Below, piece by piece: positions 22,792 to 33,704 of a stretch of 64,000 nt of DNA. The translations under genes and the position numbers were made by a program. The stretch lies in NCBI GenBank assembly GCA_021292165.1, contig CM037888.1:28819140-28883139 (forward strand), read 5' to 3'. The first letter of the stretch is position 1. Every line of letters begins with the position of its first letter. Source of the stretch: Shinisaurus crocodilurus (taxonomy: Eukaryota; Chordata; Lepidosauria; Squamata; Shinisauridae). Under the pieces are notes generated by a model. It had not been told where the DNA came from. It did no database searches and saw only the letters and a program-made list of their open reading frames with translations.

Positions 22792-23177
22792 GAACATAAA
22801 GTAAGATTCCAGTCCTCAGGGTTCTACATGAAAAACCGGTTCAAATAGGAACCTAGGAAGCAGTTTTAGACTGAATCGGAACACTGGTCTACCAGGCAGG
22901 GCCAGCCCAAGACATTTTTTCTGCCTGAGGTGGAGCAGCAAATGGGGGCCTCCCTCCGCCCCTACAAGTCAGGGTGCATAGCACCCAAAGCCAGGCAAGT
23001 TATTTTGACACCTAAGGCAGAACATCCCCGAAGCAGCTCTTCTGCTCTCCATTAGCAAAAATAAAATGATGATAGATTAAGTAACTGACAACATGACATG
23101 CAAAATCAGCCAAGAAAAGCTAGATTCTGTGTCGCATCTAGGTTATGCAAATTGAGGGGACTTTCATACATTTAAGG

Positions 23178-23280
23178 TGCAATGCTGTGCATGTTTAGAC
23201 AGGGGGGAAAGCCTACAACTCCCAGCAAATCCCAGCTGGCCTTTTTTTCTGCCTAAACATGCATAGGATTGCGCCCTTAG
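23178..23280. mobile_element. GCATGTTTAGACAG palindromic MITE, diverged
   Basis: GCAATGCTGTGCATGTTTAG and CCTAAACATGCATAGGATTG form the ends. Confidence 0.6.
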
Positions 23281-23313
23281 TGTGCATAGTTCTGCCATTT
23301 TTGTGTACATAAT

Positions 23314-24224
23314 TGTGAAGGAAAGAGCCTTTGAGGGTTCCTGCAAACACACACACACACACACACACACACGCGCCTCCTCATGTGTAAACCAAGTAAG
23401 GCCAGTTGGGGGGCTGGGAGGAGGCGAAATGTGCATAAAGTATCGGATGGGACATGGCGTCTGTCTACGGCTTTTCAGATGCAAATGTCATAAGTCATGA
23501 GTCTCCCTCCCCTGCCTGGCCAGGTGAAGTGCATCATGATTGGCTAAAAGGCAGCAGAGCTACAGAGAGGAGGGGAGGGGGGGGAAGGTATATTTCCCAA
23601 CGTGTGGGTTTTGGTCTTTGTCTTTGTTCGTCGCGTGGTTGCTGGCTGTGGAGCAATGGCAGCAAGCCAGGCAGAGGCCCAAGCCTTCGGGGGGGGCTCA
23701 AGATACGACCCCAGGTAGCTCCTGGTGAAATTAGCTGAATGAGGGCTCTGGAAAGGCACGCCTTGTGGAGGGCTACCCATCTCGGACCTTCGGGTAGGTG
23801 AAGTAGTCCTCTCGGGCAGCGAGGCTGTGCTGGATCTAATCCTGGAAGAGAACTGACCCCCAGGTAACAGAGTTGTGTGCCTGGGAGATATTAAGGAATC
23901 AGGTTTTGTTATTTTGCAGCTCTACTGTGTACCAAAGTGTCTCTCTATTTTGTGCTTCTCTCATTTCCCACCTTTTGTTGTAAAATGCTACCAGAATAAA
24001 CCTTTCTTGGTTTTACCCCACATGGTGTTTGTGGATTGCTCTGCTTGGTTCAGTAACTAAATCCAGGTTATAGACAAAGGCAAGTCCCTGAACAGAGATT
24101 CAAGTAGGAATGCAGACAGCTGAGGCTGGCAATCTGGTACCTTGAGCTCTCTGGGGGTCTTGGGTCCTTTGGGTAGGAAAGGGTGGGGGTGTGGTGGGTC
24201 AGCCAGCCCCCCCCTTCCTCCACA
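23314..24224 (+). mobile_element. solo LTR of an endogenous retrovirus-like element
   Basis: It starts TGTGAAGG, ends CTCCACA, and is flanked by identical ATAAT (23309-23313 and 24225-24229), a 5-bp target duplication. Inside are a CA run, GATTGGCT (an inverted CCAAT-type box) and an AATAAA at about 23995 followed by GGTTTTACCCCACA. There is no internal coding region, so it is a recombination remnant. A homologue is at 54925-55680. Confidence 0.8.
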
Positions 24225-24971
24225 ATAATTTATTTGTGTTTTGCTTGTCGTGAGAGGTGCAAGGACCCTTGAGCTTCACCATCACAACCATGGAAAAGCT
24301 TCTTCAGTCAACCGGAGATTTTAACAGGCGTTGCTCACTGCTTGTCACGCATCATGTCACAGCCATAAGGGCTAGAAACTTGCTGGTCTTAATTTGTTGC
24401 AAACAAAGGAATTACAGCTGGGATTCTCAGGAAGCTGAACCCTACCTGCATCCACAGCCACGTCCAGTCTTTGCTTGTTTGATTCTGTGCCTGTGCAGAA
24501 TTGTACCTTGCATGCAGTACCTTGCCTTTCATGCCACAAGTTGAACGGGATCCATTTGGGGAGAGGACAGAGTGGCCCCTTGGTTGTCGTCCCCCCCCTG
24601 GTCTGGCGGTTCCGTTTTCCCTTCTCTGAGCAGTAGAAGCAACAACAGGCCACATTTCGGTGCTAAGTCATCCACGGCTGAAAGGCAGATGTATTTTGAG
24701 TCGATGGAAAATGGATTATGTGAAATTGAACAAACAGTGTCTTCTTGGCTTCGATTCAAATATGTTTTCCAGAGCTGTGCCAAAGCAGCCTGCTGTAGGG
24801 AGTCTGTTGGCTGTGGACGGGGGCCACAAGGCAGTGGCGCTGCTTTCCCAGCATGCAGTCATCGAAAAGCAGCATGGGTCTCTCCAAATTCTACAGAAGA
24901 CTGGGGGAGCAGTGGGGAAGTAGGAAAAACAGTGGTGGCGTCTCAATGCTAGACTCCCCAGCACTGTAGAA

Positions 24972-25176
24972 CCTTTTTTCCTGCAAGGAACCCAAGGTGG
25001 CTTACATAATCCTCCTCCTCCATTTTATTTTCACAACAACCCTGCAAGGTAGGTTAGGCTGAGAGGCAGTGACCGGCCCAAAGTCACCCAGTGAGCTTCA
25101 CGGCCGAGCGGGGACTAGAACCCGGATCCCCCGAGTCCCAGTCCAGCACTCTCACCACTACGCCACACTGGCTCTC
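24972..25176 (-). mobile_element. MIR-like SINE, 3'-shortened
   Basis: GAGCCAGTGTGGCGTAGTGG begins it on the minus strand, and it lacks the AT-rich 3' repeats. Confidence 0.85.
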
Positions 25177-25362
25177 ACTACGCCATACTTCAGAGCCTCT
25201 TGAGATGGAGCTGGTGTGGCTACCCCCCCCCCTTCAGAGCAGCTCTGTGCTGCTTTTGTTTTGACCCCTGTCGGTCAACCAGCCGTATCTGGAGACCTGC
25301 TGGAGGTTTGGCAAACCTAGTTTTGCTGCCTGCCTATAACGCCAAAAGATTGTTTCACGCAG

Positions 25363-25858
25363 GGGTGGGGAACTGCGAGTCCAGCAGCCAAGCCTGGGCC
25401 TCCTGGGATCCCAACCCAGCCCTCGGGGGGGGGGGGGTCCCCGGGTGGCCATGCCCCTTTCCCCTAACCACCGATCCTTGGCGGGCTTCCCAGCTTTTCT
25501 GCAGTTTCCCCCCATTTGAAAAGGCGGAAATGCCTCTCCTGGGTCTTCATTACTGCCAATAAGAGCTTTAAGCCAGTGTTCTCCAACCTTGGGCCCCCAG
25601 ATGTTTTTGGCCTACAACTCCCAGCATGCCCCAGCCAGCATAGCATGGCTGGGGCATGCTGGGAGTTGTAGGCCAAAAACATCTGGGGGCCCAAGGTTGG
25701 AGAACACTGCTTTAAGCCAAAATATGCTGAGTGGTTTCTTTTTTTTTTTGTCCCTACCCCTTTTTGCCTCTGGCCCGTCACCCCAACTGCTGCCTCCGAT
25801 TGCTTTTCTGAAATGGAATTTGGCCCTTGGGCTGAAAGAGGTCCCCCGCCCCTGGTCT
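25363..25858. mobile_element. hAT-type element carrying a nested MITE
   Basis: The ends GCAGGGGTGGGGAACTG and GAGGTCCCCCGCCCCTGG are inverted. A 136-bp MITE interrupts it at 25574-25709. Confidence 0.65.
25574..25709. mobile_element. complete palindromic MITE (CAGTGTTCTCC family)
   Basis: CAGTGTTCTCCAACCTTGGG at one end and CCCAAGGTTGGAGAACACTG at the other, with near-perfect arms. Identical flanks CTTTAAGC at 25566-25573 and 25710-25717 give an exact 8-bp target duplication. Confidence 0.92.
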
Positions 25859-25887
25859 AGCACCCAATAGGCCCCCAGCACAAGGTT

Positions 25888-26300
25888 AAGAACATCAGAA
25901 GACCAAAGGCCTCTCTAGTCCAGCATCATGCCTCCCTTGGCGGCCAGCAGGATGCCTCCGGGAAGCCCACAGTGGGACACGAACGGAGCTCTGTAGCGCC
26001 CTCCCGCTCGTGTGCCGCAGCCGCTGAACATGGCGGGCAGCACGAAGCCATCACAGCCACTGGCCATGTATCAGCGTCTCCTCCATGAATTTGTTGTCCC
26101 ATCCCGCCCCTTTAAAGCCATCTTAAATCCGTGGGTGACACACCACACCTGGGGACCACGAACTGTGTGTGCTTTCTGAGAAATATCTCCTTTCGTCTGT
26201 CCCAAATCTCCCGCCGTTTGGCTTCATTGGATGATCCAATGTTCTGCGGTTGAGAGAGTTTCTCTCTCTCCATTTACTCCACACCATGCACAACTCTACA
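25888..26300 (-). mobile_element. CR1-like LINE 3' part, degraded
   Basis: AAGGCCTCTCTAGTCCAGCA, then CTCCATGAATTTGTTGTCCC and TCTCCTTTCGTCTGTCCCAA, match the 19972-20560 element at lower identity. Confidence 0.55.
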
Positions 26301-26660
26301 AGGAGGCTTACAAGCATCCTACGCGGAGCAGCGGAGGCCATTTCCCGCTCCCTGCGCCTCTCTGCGTTTTTGGCCATCTAGCTAGCCGCGGCGCTCTGAA
26401 GGGGGCGGGAAGGAGGCGGGGGCACCATCAGGATACCTTGTATCCTGGCCTCTCCAGTTCCCTCCCCTCCCCTCCCCCCGGAACACCCCCTTTGACCCCT
26501 CTCTGAAGTCGCTTTCCTGACCTCGTAGAGCAGCCGGCATGGTTCTTTCCGTGCCGGCTGGGAGGGGGCAGACGAGGGGGAGTCAGAGCTCCGAGCCCAG
26601 CTCCGAGGTTGGAGTTCTGTTTCCAGCCTCGGATTTGGGAATCTGAAATATCCTATGCCG

Positions 26661-26663
<3 letters not shown>

Positions 26664-26702
<39 letters not shown>
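26664..26702. repeat. (CA)n microsatellite
   Basis: About 19 CA units. Confidence 0.95.
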
Positions 26703-26704
<2 letters not shown>

Positions 26705-26784
26705 CGATGTCCAGGGGCCATAGGATCGCTTTCTGAGTTGACTAAAAGAACAACCCCAAGTGGAACCTTTCCTCATAGGAAAGT

Positions 26785-26999
26785 CACTCCAGCCCCTCGC
26801 TCATTTGGATTGCCCTTTTCTGCACCTTTTCTAGCTCTACAATATCCTTTCTGAGGCGTGGTGACCAGAACCGTACGCAATATTCCAAGTGTACGGTGGT
26901 TATGATATTGGCAGTTTCGTTTTCAGTTCCTTTCCCCAGGATGGCATTTGCCCGTTTCACAGCCGCCGCCACTGGGTTGATGTTTTCATGGAGCTCTCG
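26785..26999 (-). mobile_element. LINE coding relic (CR1-like)
   Basis: On the minus strand VHLEYCVRFWSPRLRKDIVE resembles the CR1-type segment at 6671-7905. Confidence 0.6.
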
Positions 27000-27007
27000 T
27001 CTCCCCC

Positions 27008-27173
27008 CAGGGCCGGTGCAAGGCAGTTTGGTGCCCTAGGCAAGATCAGATATTTAGCGCCCCCCCCCTTCCCACTTGAGCCCTCCCTCCCTCCAGCCCT
27101 ATGCTCCTGGCACCCCTTTTAGCCCGGCGCCCTAGGCAGCCGCCTAGTTGGCCTAATGGTAGCACCGGCCCTG
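27008..27173. mobile_element. 166-bp hAT-type MITE (CAGGGCCGGTGC family)
   Basis: The ends CAGGGCCGGTGC and GCACCGGCCCTG are a perfect inverted repeat. Flanks TCTCCCCC and CCTCCCCC match at 7 of 8. Sister of 6311-6476. Confidence 0.85.
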
Positions 27174-27264
27174 CCTCCCCCACAACTTCAAGATCCTTTT
27201 CCTAGTCAGTCACCAGTCACCACCAGCTCAGATACCATCAGTGTATATGTGAAGTTGGGATTTT

Positions 27265-27265
<1 letters not shown>

Positions 27266-27355
<90 letters not shown>
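27266..27355. repeat. (ATA)n(ATT)n palindromic microsatellite
   Basis: An ATA array of about 12 units runs into an ATT array of about 17 units, so the whole can fold as a hairpin. Confidence 0.95.
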
Positions 27356-27669
27356 TGCCCCAGTGTGCGTCATTTTACCCTTACTTACATTGGCCGAGAT
27401 TTGCCATTTGGTTGCCCCTTTCTGCCAGTTTGAAGAGATCCTTTGGGAGCCTCTGGATCACCCTCGGTGCAGCTTTCTTCCTGTTGTGTCTCCAATCAGC
27501 TGCCGTGCTCTTCACGGATGGAGTGATGCATTGAACTGAAATATTGCAAACCACCAGTGAAAGTGCTTTAAAAAAAACAAAAATCCCTGGAAGGGGACGC
27601 TTTCTCTTATCGACGTAATAGGACAACTTCACACCTGAGGAACCGAGGCTGTCATTTTGGGAAGGGCCC

Positions 27670-27722
27670 CCCATAGCTCAGTGGATAGAGCTGCATGCTC
27701 TTTGCACGAAGAAAGCCCCCCA
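27670..27722 (+). mobile_element. tRNA-like SINE head fragment
   Basis: CCCATAGCTCAGTGGATAGA resembles a tRNA box A region. No intact box B or cloverleaf follows, so it is not called a tRNA gene. Confidence 0.4.
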
Positions 27723-27944
27723 GCTTTCAAGCTCCAGTTCTAGGGGCTGGGAAAGCCCTTTCGCTGCCCTGGAATTTGGCGAGCTGACGACGACGCAGGT
27801 CCGACTGGACGGCCCTCGACTGGAGGAACCGCAGGACTGACTCTGATGAAGGCAGCTCCGTATGTTCACTCATGCGTCTCCCCACACACACACGTGAGTC
27901 ATCGCTGCTGGTGGTGCACCCTTTTGCAGCACTCACTGGGTTGG

Positions 27945-28165
27945 ATCCAGATTTAAGCTGGATCAACTGTGCCGATGGAAGTGGACTTCCCTGCCCCCTC
28001 TGTCTCGTGGCAGCCCCCGCCCCCAGCCCCCTGAAAATGCTGCACAGAGAGCCAGGAAGCCCTGGGATTAGCAGTGGTGTGGGGGAATCCTCAAAAATTG
28101 GTCTGAGGGGCCTTCCACTGGTGGGGCCCTTCCTCTCACGGAAGGCAGGTCCTCAATCCAACCCA
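27945..28165 (+). mobile_element. non-autonomous element with TGGGTTGGATCC ends
   Basis: TGGGTTGGATCCAGATTTAA at the left and CCTCAATCCAACCCA at the right form inverted ends. It is related to 20597-20835. Confidence 0.5.
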
Positions 28166-28409
28166 GAGCCAGTGTGGTGCAGTGGTTAGATTGTTGGACT
28201 GGGATTCGGGAGATCCGGGTTCTAGTCCCTACTCAGCCATGTAACTCACTGGGTGCCTTTGGGCCAGTCACTGACTCTCAGCCCAACCTATCTCACAGGG
28301 TTGTTGTGAGGATAAACTAGAGAGGAGGAGGACCGTGTATGCTGCTTTGGGTTCCCTGCAAGGGGGGTGGGGGTGGGAAGTGGGCTAAAAGTGTAATAAT
28401 AAATAAATC
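28166..28409 (+). mobile_element. MIR-like SINE
   Basis: GAGCCAGTGTGGTGCAGTGG at the head, CACAGGGTTGTTGTGAGGAT in the middle, and TAATAATAAATAAATC at the end. Confidence 0.88.
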
Positions 28410-29008
28410 CACTTATTTTGCCGCACCTTGCACAAGAGGGATTCCCAATGGCTTGTGTGCTGCTGGCCAGAGCTGTCTGTCTCCCCCTTGGCCAGGTCCT
28501 TGGGTTTGCGGGCTGAAGTTTCGGGGTTTTGGCCTCCTTCTCGGGGTCTCCAGGGAAAGAAGTCACATCTCAAGGCAACAGGCTAGAGCCCAACAGGAGC
28601 CTGTTGGCTTGAGGAGAGTTCTGCTCCCAGGTCCATTAGGTGCCATCCCTGGGCCATGCATCTCTCATCTCCGGCAGCTAATAGGGTCCTTCCCACTTTG
28701 CCAAGCTCCACCCCTATTTCTCAGACTCCTTCCCAGAAACCTGGCAGTCTAACTTCCGCACAGCTGCCCTTCATGGAATGTCTATCTCCACCATCTGGGA
28801 TGGGAGAGCATGATCTCATCTGGCCTCTTGCAGAAAACAAATTATGATGACGGTAACACTTCGGATTGTGAGTGTTCAAAGGACTTACATTATCTCAGGA
28901 ATTATCTCTTAGATTGTAAGTTTCCTTTCCTCTTGTTCTTTGGAAAGTACCATGAACATTGATAGTGCCAAGGTGGTAGTAGTATTAGTCGTAATATAAC
29001 CAGTGTTG

Positions 29009-29255
29009 AGAGCCAGTGTGGCGTAGTGGTTAGAATGCTGGACTGGGACTCGGGAGATCCGGGTTCTAGCCTCCACTCGGGCCGTGAAGCTCACTGGGTG
29101 ACTTTGGGCCAGTCACTGACTCTCAGCCTAACTTACCTCACAGGGTTCTTGTGAGGATAAAATGGAGCAGTGGAGGAGGAGGATTGTGTAAGCCGCCTTG
29201 GGTTCCTTGCAAGAGGAAAAAAGGTGGGGTATAAATGTAATAAATAAATAAATAA
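29009..29255 (+). mobile_element. MIR-like SINE, full length
   Basis: GAGCCAGTGTGGCGTAGTGG to the (TAAA)n end. All parts of the family are present in order. Confidence 0.9.
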
Positions 29256-29830
29256 TCCCATTGAGAGAAGGGCAGCTTGTTTGAGGTCACCTGTTGAGCT
29301 CACTGCAGAGACAGGATTCGAACTAGCGCCTCCCAGATGGGTGGCTCTCAGCGGCTATGCTACACAGCAGCTCCTACCCCGTTATCCTGCCTGGATTTGC
29401 CATGTGGAATTGGTGTGTTTGTTTTGATAGATTCTCCTTGCTCCCGTGTGTTGCCTCCACACGTCTCTCCTCCCTTTCCCCAAACCTCTCCTGGCAAGCG
29501 AAAGGGATCTTGGCCTCACGCTCCGCGGCGCGCCCCTGCCCCTGCCAAGGCGACTGAGTCAGACCGGTGCTCGTGCAATCCGAAGGCATCGGGCGCGGAG
29601 CAAAGGTGCAGGAGGCGGCAGCGCTGCCGACAGGTTAGGCCGGCGAGCTGCAATCGAGGGGCCTCGGCTTGAGAGCCATGGCATCTGCTCCGTTCCCAAA
29701 GAAAGCCGTCATCTCTTTTGAGCGGGAAGATTGGGGAGCAGGTGCCGCTTCCGGCTCTTCAACCAGGTGCAGAGCCTGACTGGGGCTCGCTGTGGCCCCA
29801 CGCGCGCAGCTCGGGCTGCAGTCTTGAATT

Positions 29831-30009
29831 GGCTTAATCAGGGAGGACATATTATTCTAACTCAGTGTTCTCCAACCTTGGGTCCCCAGATGTTTTTGGC
29901 CTACAACTCCCAGCATGGAGGAGGCTTAATCAGGGAGGACATATTATTCTAACTCAGTGTTCTCCAACCTTGGGTCCCCAGATGTTTTTGGCCTACAACT
30001 CCCAGCATG
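29831..30009 (+). repeat. 92-bp tandem duplication at a MITE arm
   Basis: GGCTTAATCAGGGAGGACAT plus TATTATTCTAACT and the left MITE arm occur at 29831 and again at 29923. The first copy stops at the hairpin centre (CAGCATG). Confidence 0.9.
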
Positions 30010-30089
30010 CCCCAGCCAGCATAGCTGGCTGGGGCATGCTGGGAGTTGTAGGCCAAAAACATCTGGGGACCCAAGGTTGGAGAACACTG
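29955..30089. mobile_element. complete palindromic MITE (CAGTGTTCTCC family)
   Basis: Near-perfect inverted arms from CAGTGTTCTCCAACC to GGTTGGAGAACACTG. The left flank is duplicated in tandem. No matching 8-bp target repeat is seen. Confidence 0.88.
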
Positions 30090-30212
30090 TAGGATTGTCC
30101 TTTAAGAACCCACCACCTGTTTCGCTTCCTGGCTCTGCTGTGCTACAGTCGTAGGGAGATAGATATAGATATAGATCAATAACACTGAGATGGCCTTCTC
30201 TTCTATCCATCA

Positions 30213-30297
30213 TAGCTGAAGCACTTTAGCTCAGCCAGGAATGATGGGAGTTGTAGTCCAGTCCATCTGGAGGGCATCCGGTTGGAGAAGGCAGCTT
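30213..30297. mobile_element. hAT-type MITE half
   Basis: TGATGGGAGTTGTAGTCCAG, then CATCTGGAGGGCATCCGGTT. Confidence 0.6.
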
Positions 30298-30364
30298 TAG
30301 CTAGTGCTTCCACAAACCTCAGCTCAGCAAGCACACTGCTGAAGGGGGGGGGGCGTCTCCCTTC

Positions 30365-30490
30365 GTAATGCTAGGACTTGTGGTCAGGCAGTCGACTCAC
30401 AGGAGACTCGGGACAGACAAAAGGAAGCCTTTACTCACACGGCGCATAGTTACCTTACAGCATTCAGTACCACGAGATGTGCTGATGGTC
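30365..30490 (+). mobile_element. CR1-like LINE 3' part, split by a SINE
   Basis: GGGACAGACAAAAGGAAGCC and CACACGGCGCATAGTTACC match the LINE at 36745-37515. It resumes at about 30736 after the SINE. Confidence 0.55.
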
Positions 30491-30735
30491 ATTTATTTAT
30501 ATTTATTAATTACATTTATATCCCGCCTGTATTCCTGCAAGGAACCCAAGGCGGCTTACGTAATCCTCCTCCTGCTGTGCATTTCATCCTCACAACAACC
30601 CTGTGAGGTAGGTTAGGCTGAGAGTCAGTGACTGGCCCAAAGTCACCCAGTGAGCTTCATGGCCGAGCGGGGACTAGAACCCGGATCTCCACAGTCCCAG
30701 CCCAACACTCAACCCACTACGCCACGCTGGCTCTC
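30491..30735 (-). mobile_element. MIR-like SINE
   Basis: On the minus strand it begins GAGCCAGCGTGGCGTAGTGG and ends in (ATAAAT)n. Confidence 0.88.
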
Positions 30736-31235
30736 ATTAGCTTAGATGGCTTTAAAGGGGGGTGAGAACCAGGTGGGGGACAGACTTCAGGCTTGTGGGA
30801 TTCACTTTTGTTTTTAGTAGCACCCCAAGAGGCACCAAGCAGAGCCTGATGCAGAAGACAAACACACAGAATTAAAGAATTCCGAGCCGGGAATTTGTTC
30901 TGTAGATCTGAACGGAGCTCACAGTCCACACAAAAATCCACTCCTGGCAGCCCCGGAACTTCTTCGCTTCAGCAGGATAATTTAGGGTGAGAGGGGAATC
31001 CATTTTGTGGCGGCGGCTGCCGTCAGGCAAAAGTCGCTGATCTGCTGAAAAATCAGCCAGAGATCGATCAGTAGTTCCAGAAATAGGTACCTACTTCCTT
31101 CCCATCCCTGGGTTATGCCAGATTCATGGGAGAGAAGAGGGTCTGTCGGTGGCTCTTAGCCGTGACATCTCAATGGATCCTCCATGCTCAGACGCAGCGT
31201 GGACCTTTCATCTGATGCAGGGCAGCTCTTATTAT

Positions 31236-31383
31236 GCTCTAGCTCTGCCTTCCACAACCTGATTGCCCTGCAGATGTGCTGGAGTGCAACTCCCAACATC
31301 CCCCAGCCGGCATGGCCGGCTGGGGGATGTTGGGAATTGCACTCCAGCACATCTGGAGGGCACCAAGCTGTGAACAGGCTTTT
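31236..31383. mobile_element. palindromic MITE (GATGTGCTGGAGTGCAACT type)
   Basis: CAGATGTGCTGGAGTGCAAC and TTGCACTCCAGCACATCTGG flank CCGGCATGGCCGG. Arms are almost perfect over about 50 nt. Confidence 0.8.
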
Positions 31384-31444
31384 TCTAGCTTTGCGTTGTT
31401 GCGGAGTAGAAGCAAAAAGGCGCCTATTGATTTGTCTGTTTGCA

Positions 31445-31454
31445 TCTCTCTCTG

Positions 31455-31492
<38 letters not shown>

Positions 31493-31494
31493 AC
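31445..31494. repeat. compound (CT)n(CA)n microsatellite
   Basis: CT units change directly into CA units. Confidence 0.9.
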
Positions 31495-31702
31495 TGGTGT
31501 TGTCAAAGTTTATGCATGACACCTGGGCTTTGGAAATTTGGCCTTATATGGAGAGGTGTGTGAAAGGGCAAGTGGAGATGTTTTTCCAATGCTGAAATGC
31601 GTGAAATCTTGTAGGAAAACATCTCCCCCCCCCTACAGGCTTTGAAAGTGCAGCAGAGCAGCCATTCCGCTGCAGTTCTTATTTATCAGGAGTTGATCGC
31701 CT

Positions 31703-31741
31703 GATGATGATGATGATGATGATGGTGGTGATGATGATGAT
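31703..31741. repeat. (GAT)n microsatellite
   Basis: GAT array with two GGT changes. Confidence 0.9.
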
Positions 31742-31857
31742 CACTGGGCATTGGCTCATCTTGGACAAAGGGGCCAGCGCAGCAGAGAAACTTTTCTTTC
31801 TTTTAAAAAAAGTGAGCTCACAAGTGCATTTACTACTTTGAGGAGTTACCTTAGAAT

Positions 31858-32056
31858 GAAACATAGGAAGCTGCCTTCTACCGGATTAGACAACTGGTCC
31901 ATCTAGCTGAGTCTTGTCTATACAGAGTGGCACAGTGGCTCTCTGGGGTTTCAGGTATGGGGTCTTTCACAGCCCTACCTGGAGACGCTATGGACTGAAC
32001 CTGGGGCCTTGTGCATGCAAAGCACATACGCTACCGTTGAGGTATAGCCCTTCCCT
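31858..32056 (-). mobile_element. tRNA-derived SINE (second family)
   Basis: On the minus strand it runs from GGGCTATACCTCAACGGTAG, through GGTTCAGTCCATAGCGTCTC, to GAAGGCAGCTTCCTATG. Confidence 0.75.
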
Positions 32057-32159
32057 TAAAGTTACCAGTCCTCGTGGTTCTAAATCAGAATTGGGCAACT
32101 GGTGGGCTTCCCAATGTTTTGGCTTCCAACTCCCATCAGCCCTAGCCATCATTGCCAGT

Positions 32160-32582
32160 GCTGATTCTGGTGCTGGGCCTGATTTTTGAGGATCTCGAAT
32201 GGCATCCGCTGCTTCCAATATTCAGTTTGTATTTTTATTTGAAGACGTATGAGCCACCGTTTCCTATCACAAATGACACCAGTAGCAATTTGCAATAGTC
32301 CAAAATCGCAAGACAAGCCCTAGAATATGCTCAGGGTGCCCATATTGGCTGGGGATGCTGGGAGTTGTAGGACTTGTTTCTGTCTAAACATGCACAGGCT
32401 GGCGCCCTTAGAGAAGGAGTGTCAGAAATGTTAAAATCCAATTGCACAAACACAGACACAATTACTTAAACAAAACACAACCATAGAAATAACCAGGAAA
32501 TTACAGTAATGAAAAGGTACAAATGCTCGTAGCCAACATCAAATCTTTCTGAAAATATGTTTAGGGTACAATCCTATGTATG
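32160..32582. repeat. dispersed block shared by two RGMA introns, copy 1
   Basis: It runs from TGATTCTGGTGCTGGGCCTG to AATATGTTTAGGGTACAATC and matches 35202-35658 throughout, including an internal MITE arm. Confidence 0.85.
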
Positions 32583-32984
32583 TTTGGACTGAAAAAAGTC
32601 CTACAACTCCCAGAATACCCCCCGCCGTGGTTGGCTTCAGGATCCATTTGCAAACACCCTGCGCCGGTTGCCCAGTTCCATGGCCATGGGACGTGCTGCG
32701 TTTCTGCTAAAGGAGAATTCAGGGATACAGCAGAGATGGGGAACGTCCAGATGTTGGTGGACTTCAGCTCCCATAATTCCTCACCATTGGCTGTGCTGGT
32801 TAGGGAGGAACAAGGGCCACACATTCCCCCACCCCCTGGAATACAGGAAGCGCCCTTCCACCAAGTCCGACCAGCGGTTGATCCAGCTCAGAACGGCCGA
32901 CACCGCCCACCAGCCGCTCCCCGGGGTTTCAGACAGGACTCTAGGCTGGCCAGGCGCAAAAGGGGACGGGCTTCCTGTACCTGT

Positions 32985-33424
32985 AATAGTTGTGAGGGTA
33001 AAAGGAAGGATTCCAGTCGCTTTCGCTTGCATTCTCTCGTGTACGCAACTGTTGAAGGGCCAGGAGCCTTGCCCTCTTCTGCCTCTGGCCCCCCAACAGG
33101 AATGAGTCTTTCCTAGGCTGACCTGGAGATGCTGGGGATTAAACCTGGGATGTTTTGCATGCGAAGCAGGTGCCCGGCCCCTATGAAAACTTCTACGAGC
33201 AGCGGAAACGGCATTCTCTAGTACTATAACTCAGCCCACCTGTGTAAGATTGCCAGAGTGAGCCGCAGGTTATCTTGCTGCTCCAAAGTGGCTGCGCTGC
33301 CACGGCCCCCAAGATCCTTTGCACTGTTGCAGGGGATTGTGGGGAGCAGAGTTCTCGGGGCACACCCAACTTGCTATGCCTGCCAGAGCCAAGAGCTGCA
33401 CCCCTGCATCTTCTGTGACAGTAC
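32985..33424 (+). repeat. dispersed repeat, uninterrupted copy
   Basis: GGATTCCAGTCGCTTTCGCT runs to CATCTTCTGTGACAGTAC and an A tract. The same sequence at 41296-41608 plus 43649-43768 is split by the copia insert. It includes a reverse tRNA-SINE-like portion (GGGATTAAACCTGGGATG). Confidence 0.85.
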
Positions 33425-33444
33425 AAAAAAAAAAAAAATTGGTC

Positions 33445-33565
33445 CATCTAGCTCTGACTGTCATGGGCTCTCCCAGGTTTCAGAAAGGGCTCATCCCCAG
33501 CCCTACCTGGAGATGTGAGGGATTGAATCCAGGACCTTTTGCATGCAACGTTTCAGCCCTTCCAC
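33445..33565 (-). mobile_element. tRNA-derived SINE (second family), truncated
   Basis: GGTCCATCTAGCTCTGACTG and CCCTACCTGGAGATGTGAGG are complements of the SINE tail and middle. It ends 140 bp before the RGMA exon. Confidence 0.65.
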
Positions 33566-33704
33566 AGAGGCCCTCGTGTGAATGGGATCCGACATTCCTG
33601 TTGAGACTTGCCCCCGGAATGATGATACGGGAAATGTACACGGATAAGACTCCTCGGCAGGAAGTGTGTCTTCATGCAAATGCTTGTGTCCTTCCCCCTT
33701 TTAG

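Larger units (their letters stand above)
2573..33704 (+). other. RGMA: RGMA intron between signal-peptide exon and middle exon
   Basis: This 31.1 kb intron has a GT donor at 2573 and an AG acceptor ending at 33704. Phase 1 is confirmed by the joined Gly codon. Much of it is made of the mobile elements listed separately. The stretches at 4000-5700, 17240-17960, 18120-19000, 21160-22600, 24230-24970 and 30780-31230 show no recognisable gene or repeat family beyond simple tracts. Several open frames here exceed 100 codons but show no protein-family features. Confidence 0.9.

Noticed and set aside
32580..33116. 178-codon open frame before the RGMA exon
   Set aside because: It overlaps a MITE arm and a dispersed repeat that recurs at 41296, and there is no protein-like conservation.
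33674..33704. upstream Met ([11 protein letters not shown]) as the start of the RGMA middle exon
   Set aside because: The AG acceptor at 33703-33704 and the phase-correct join to 2572 explain the exon better.
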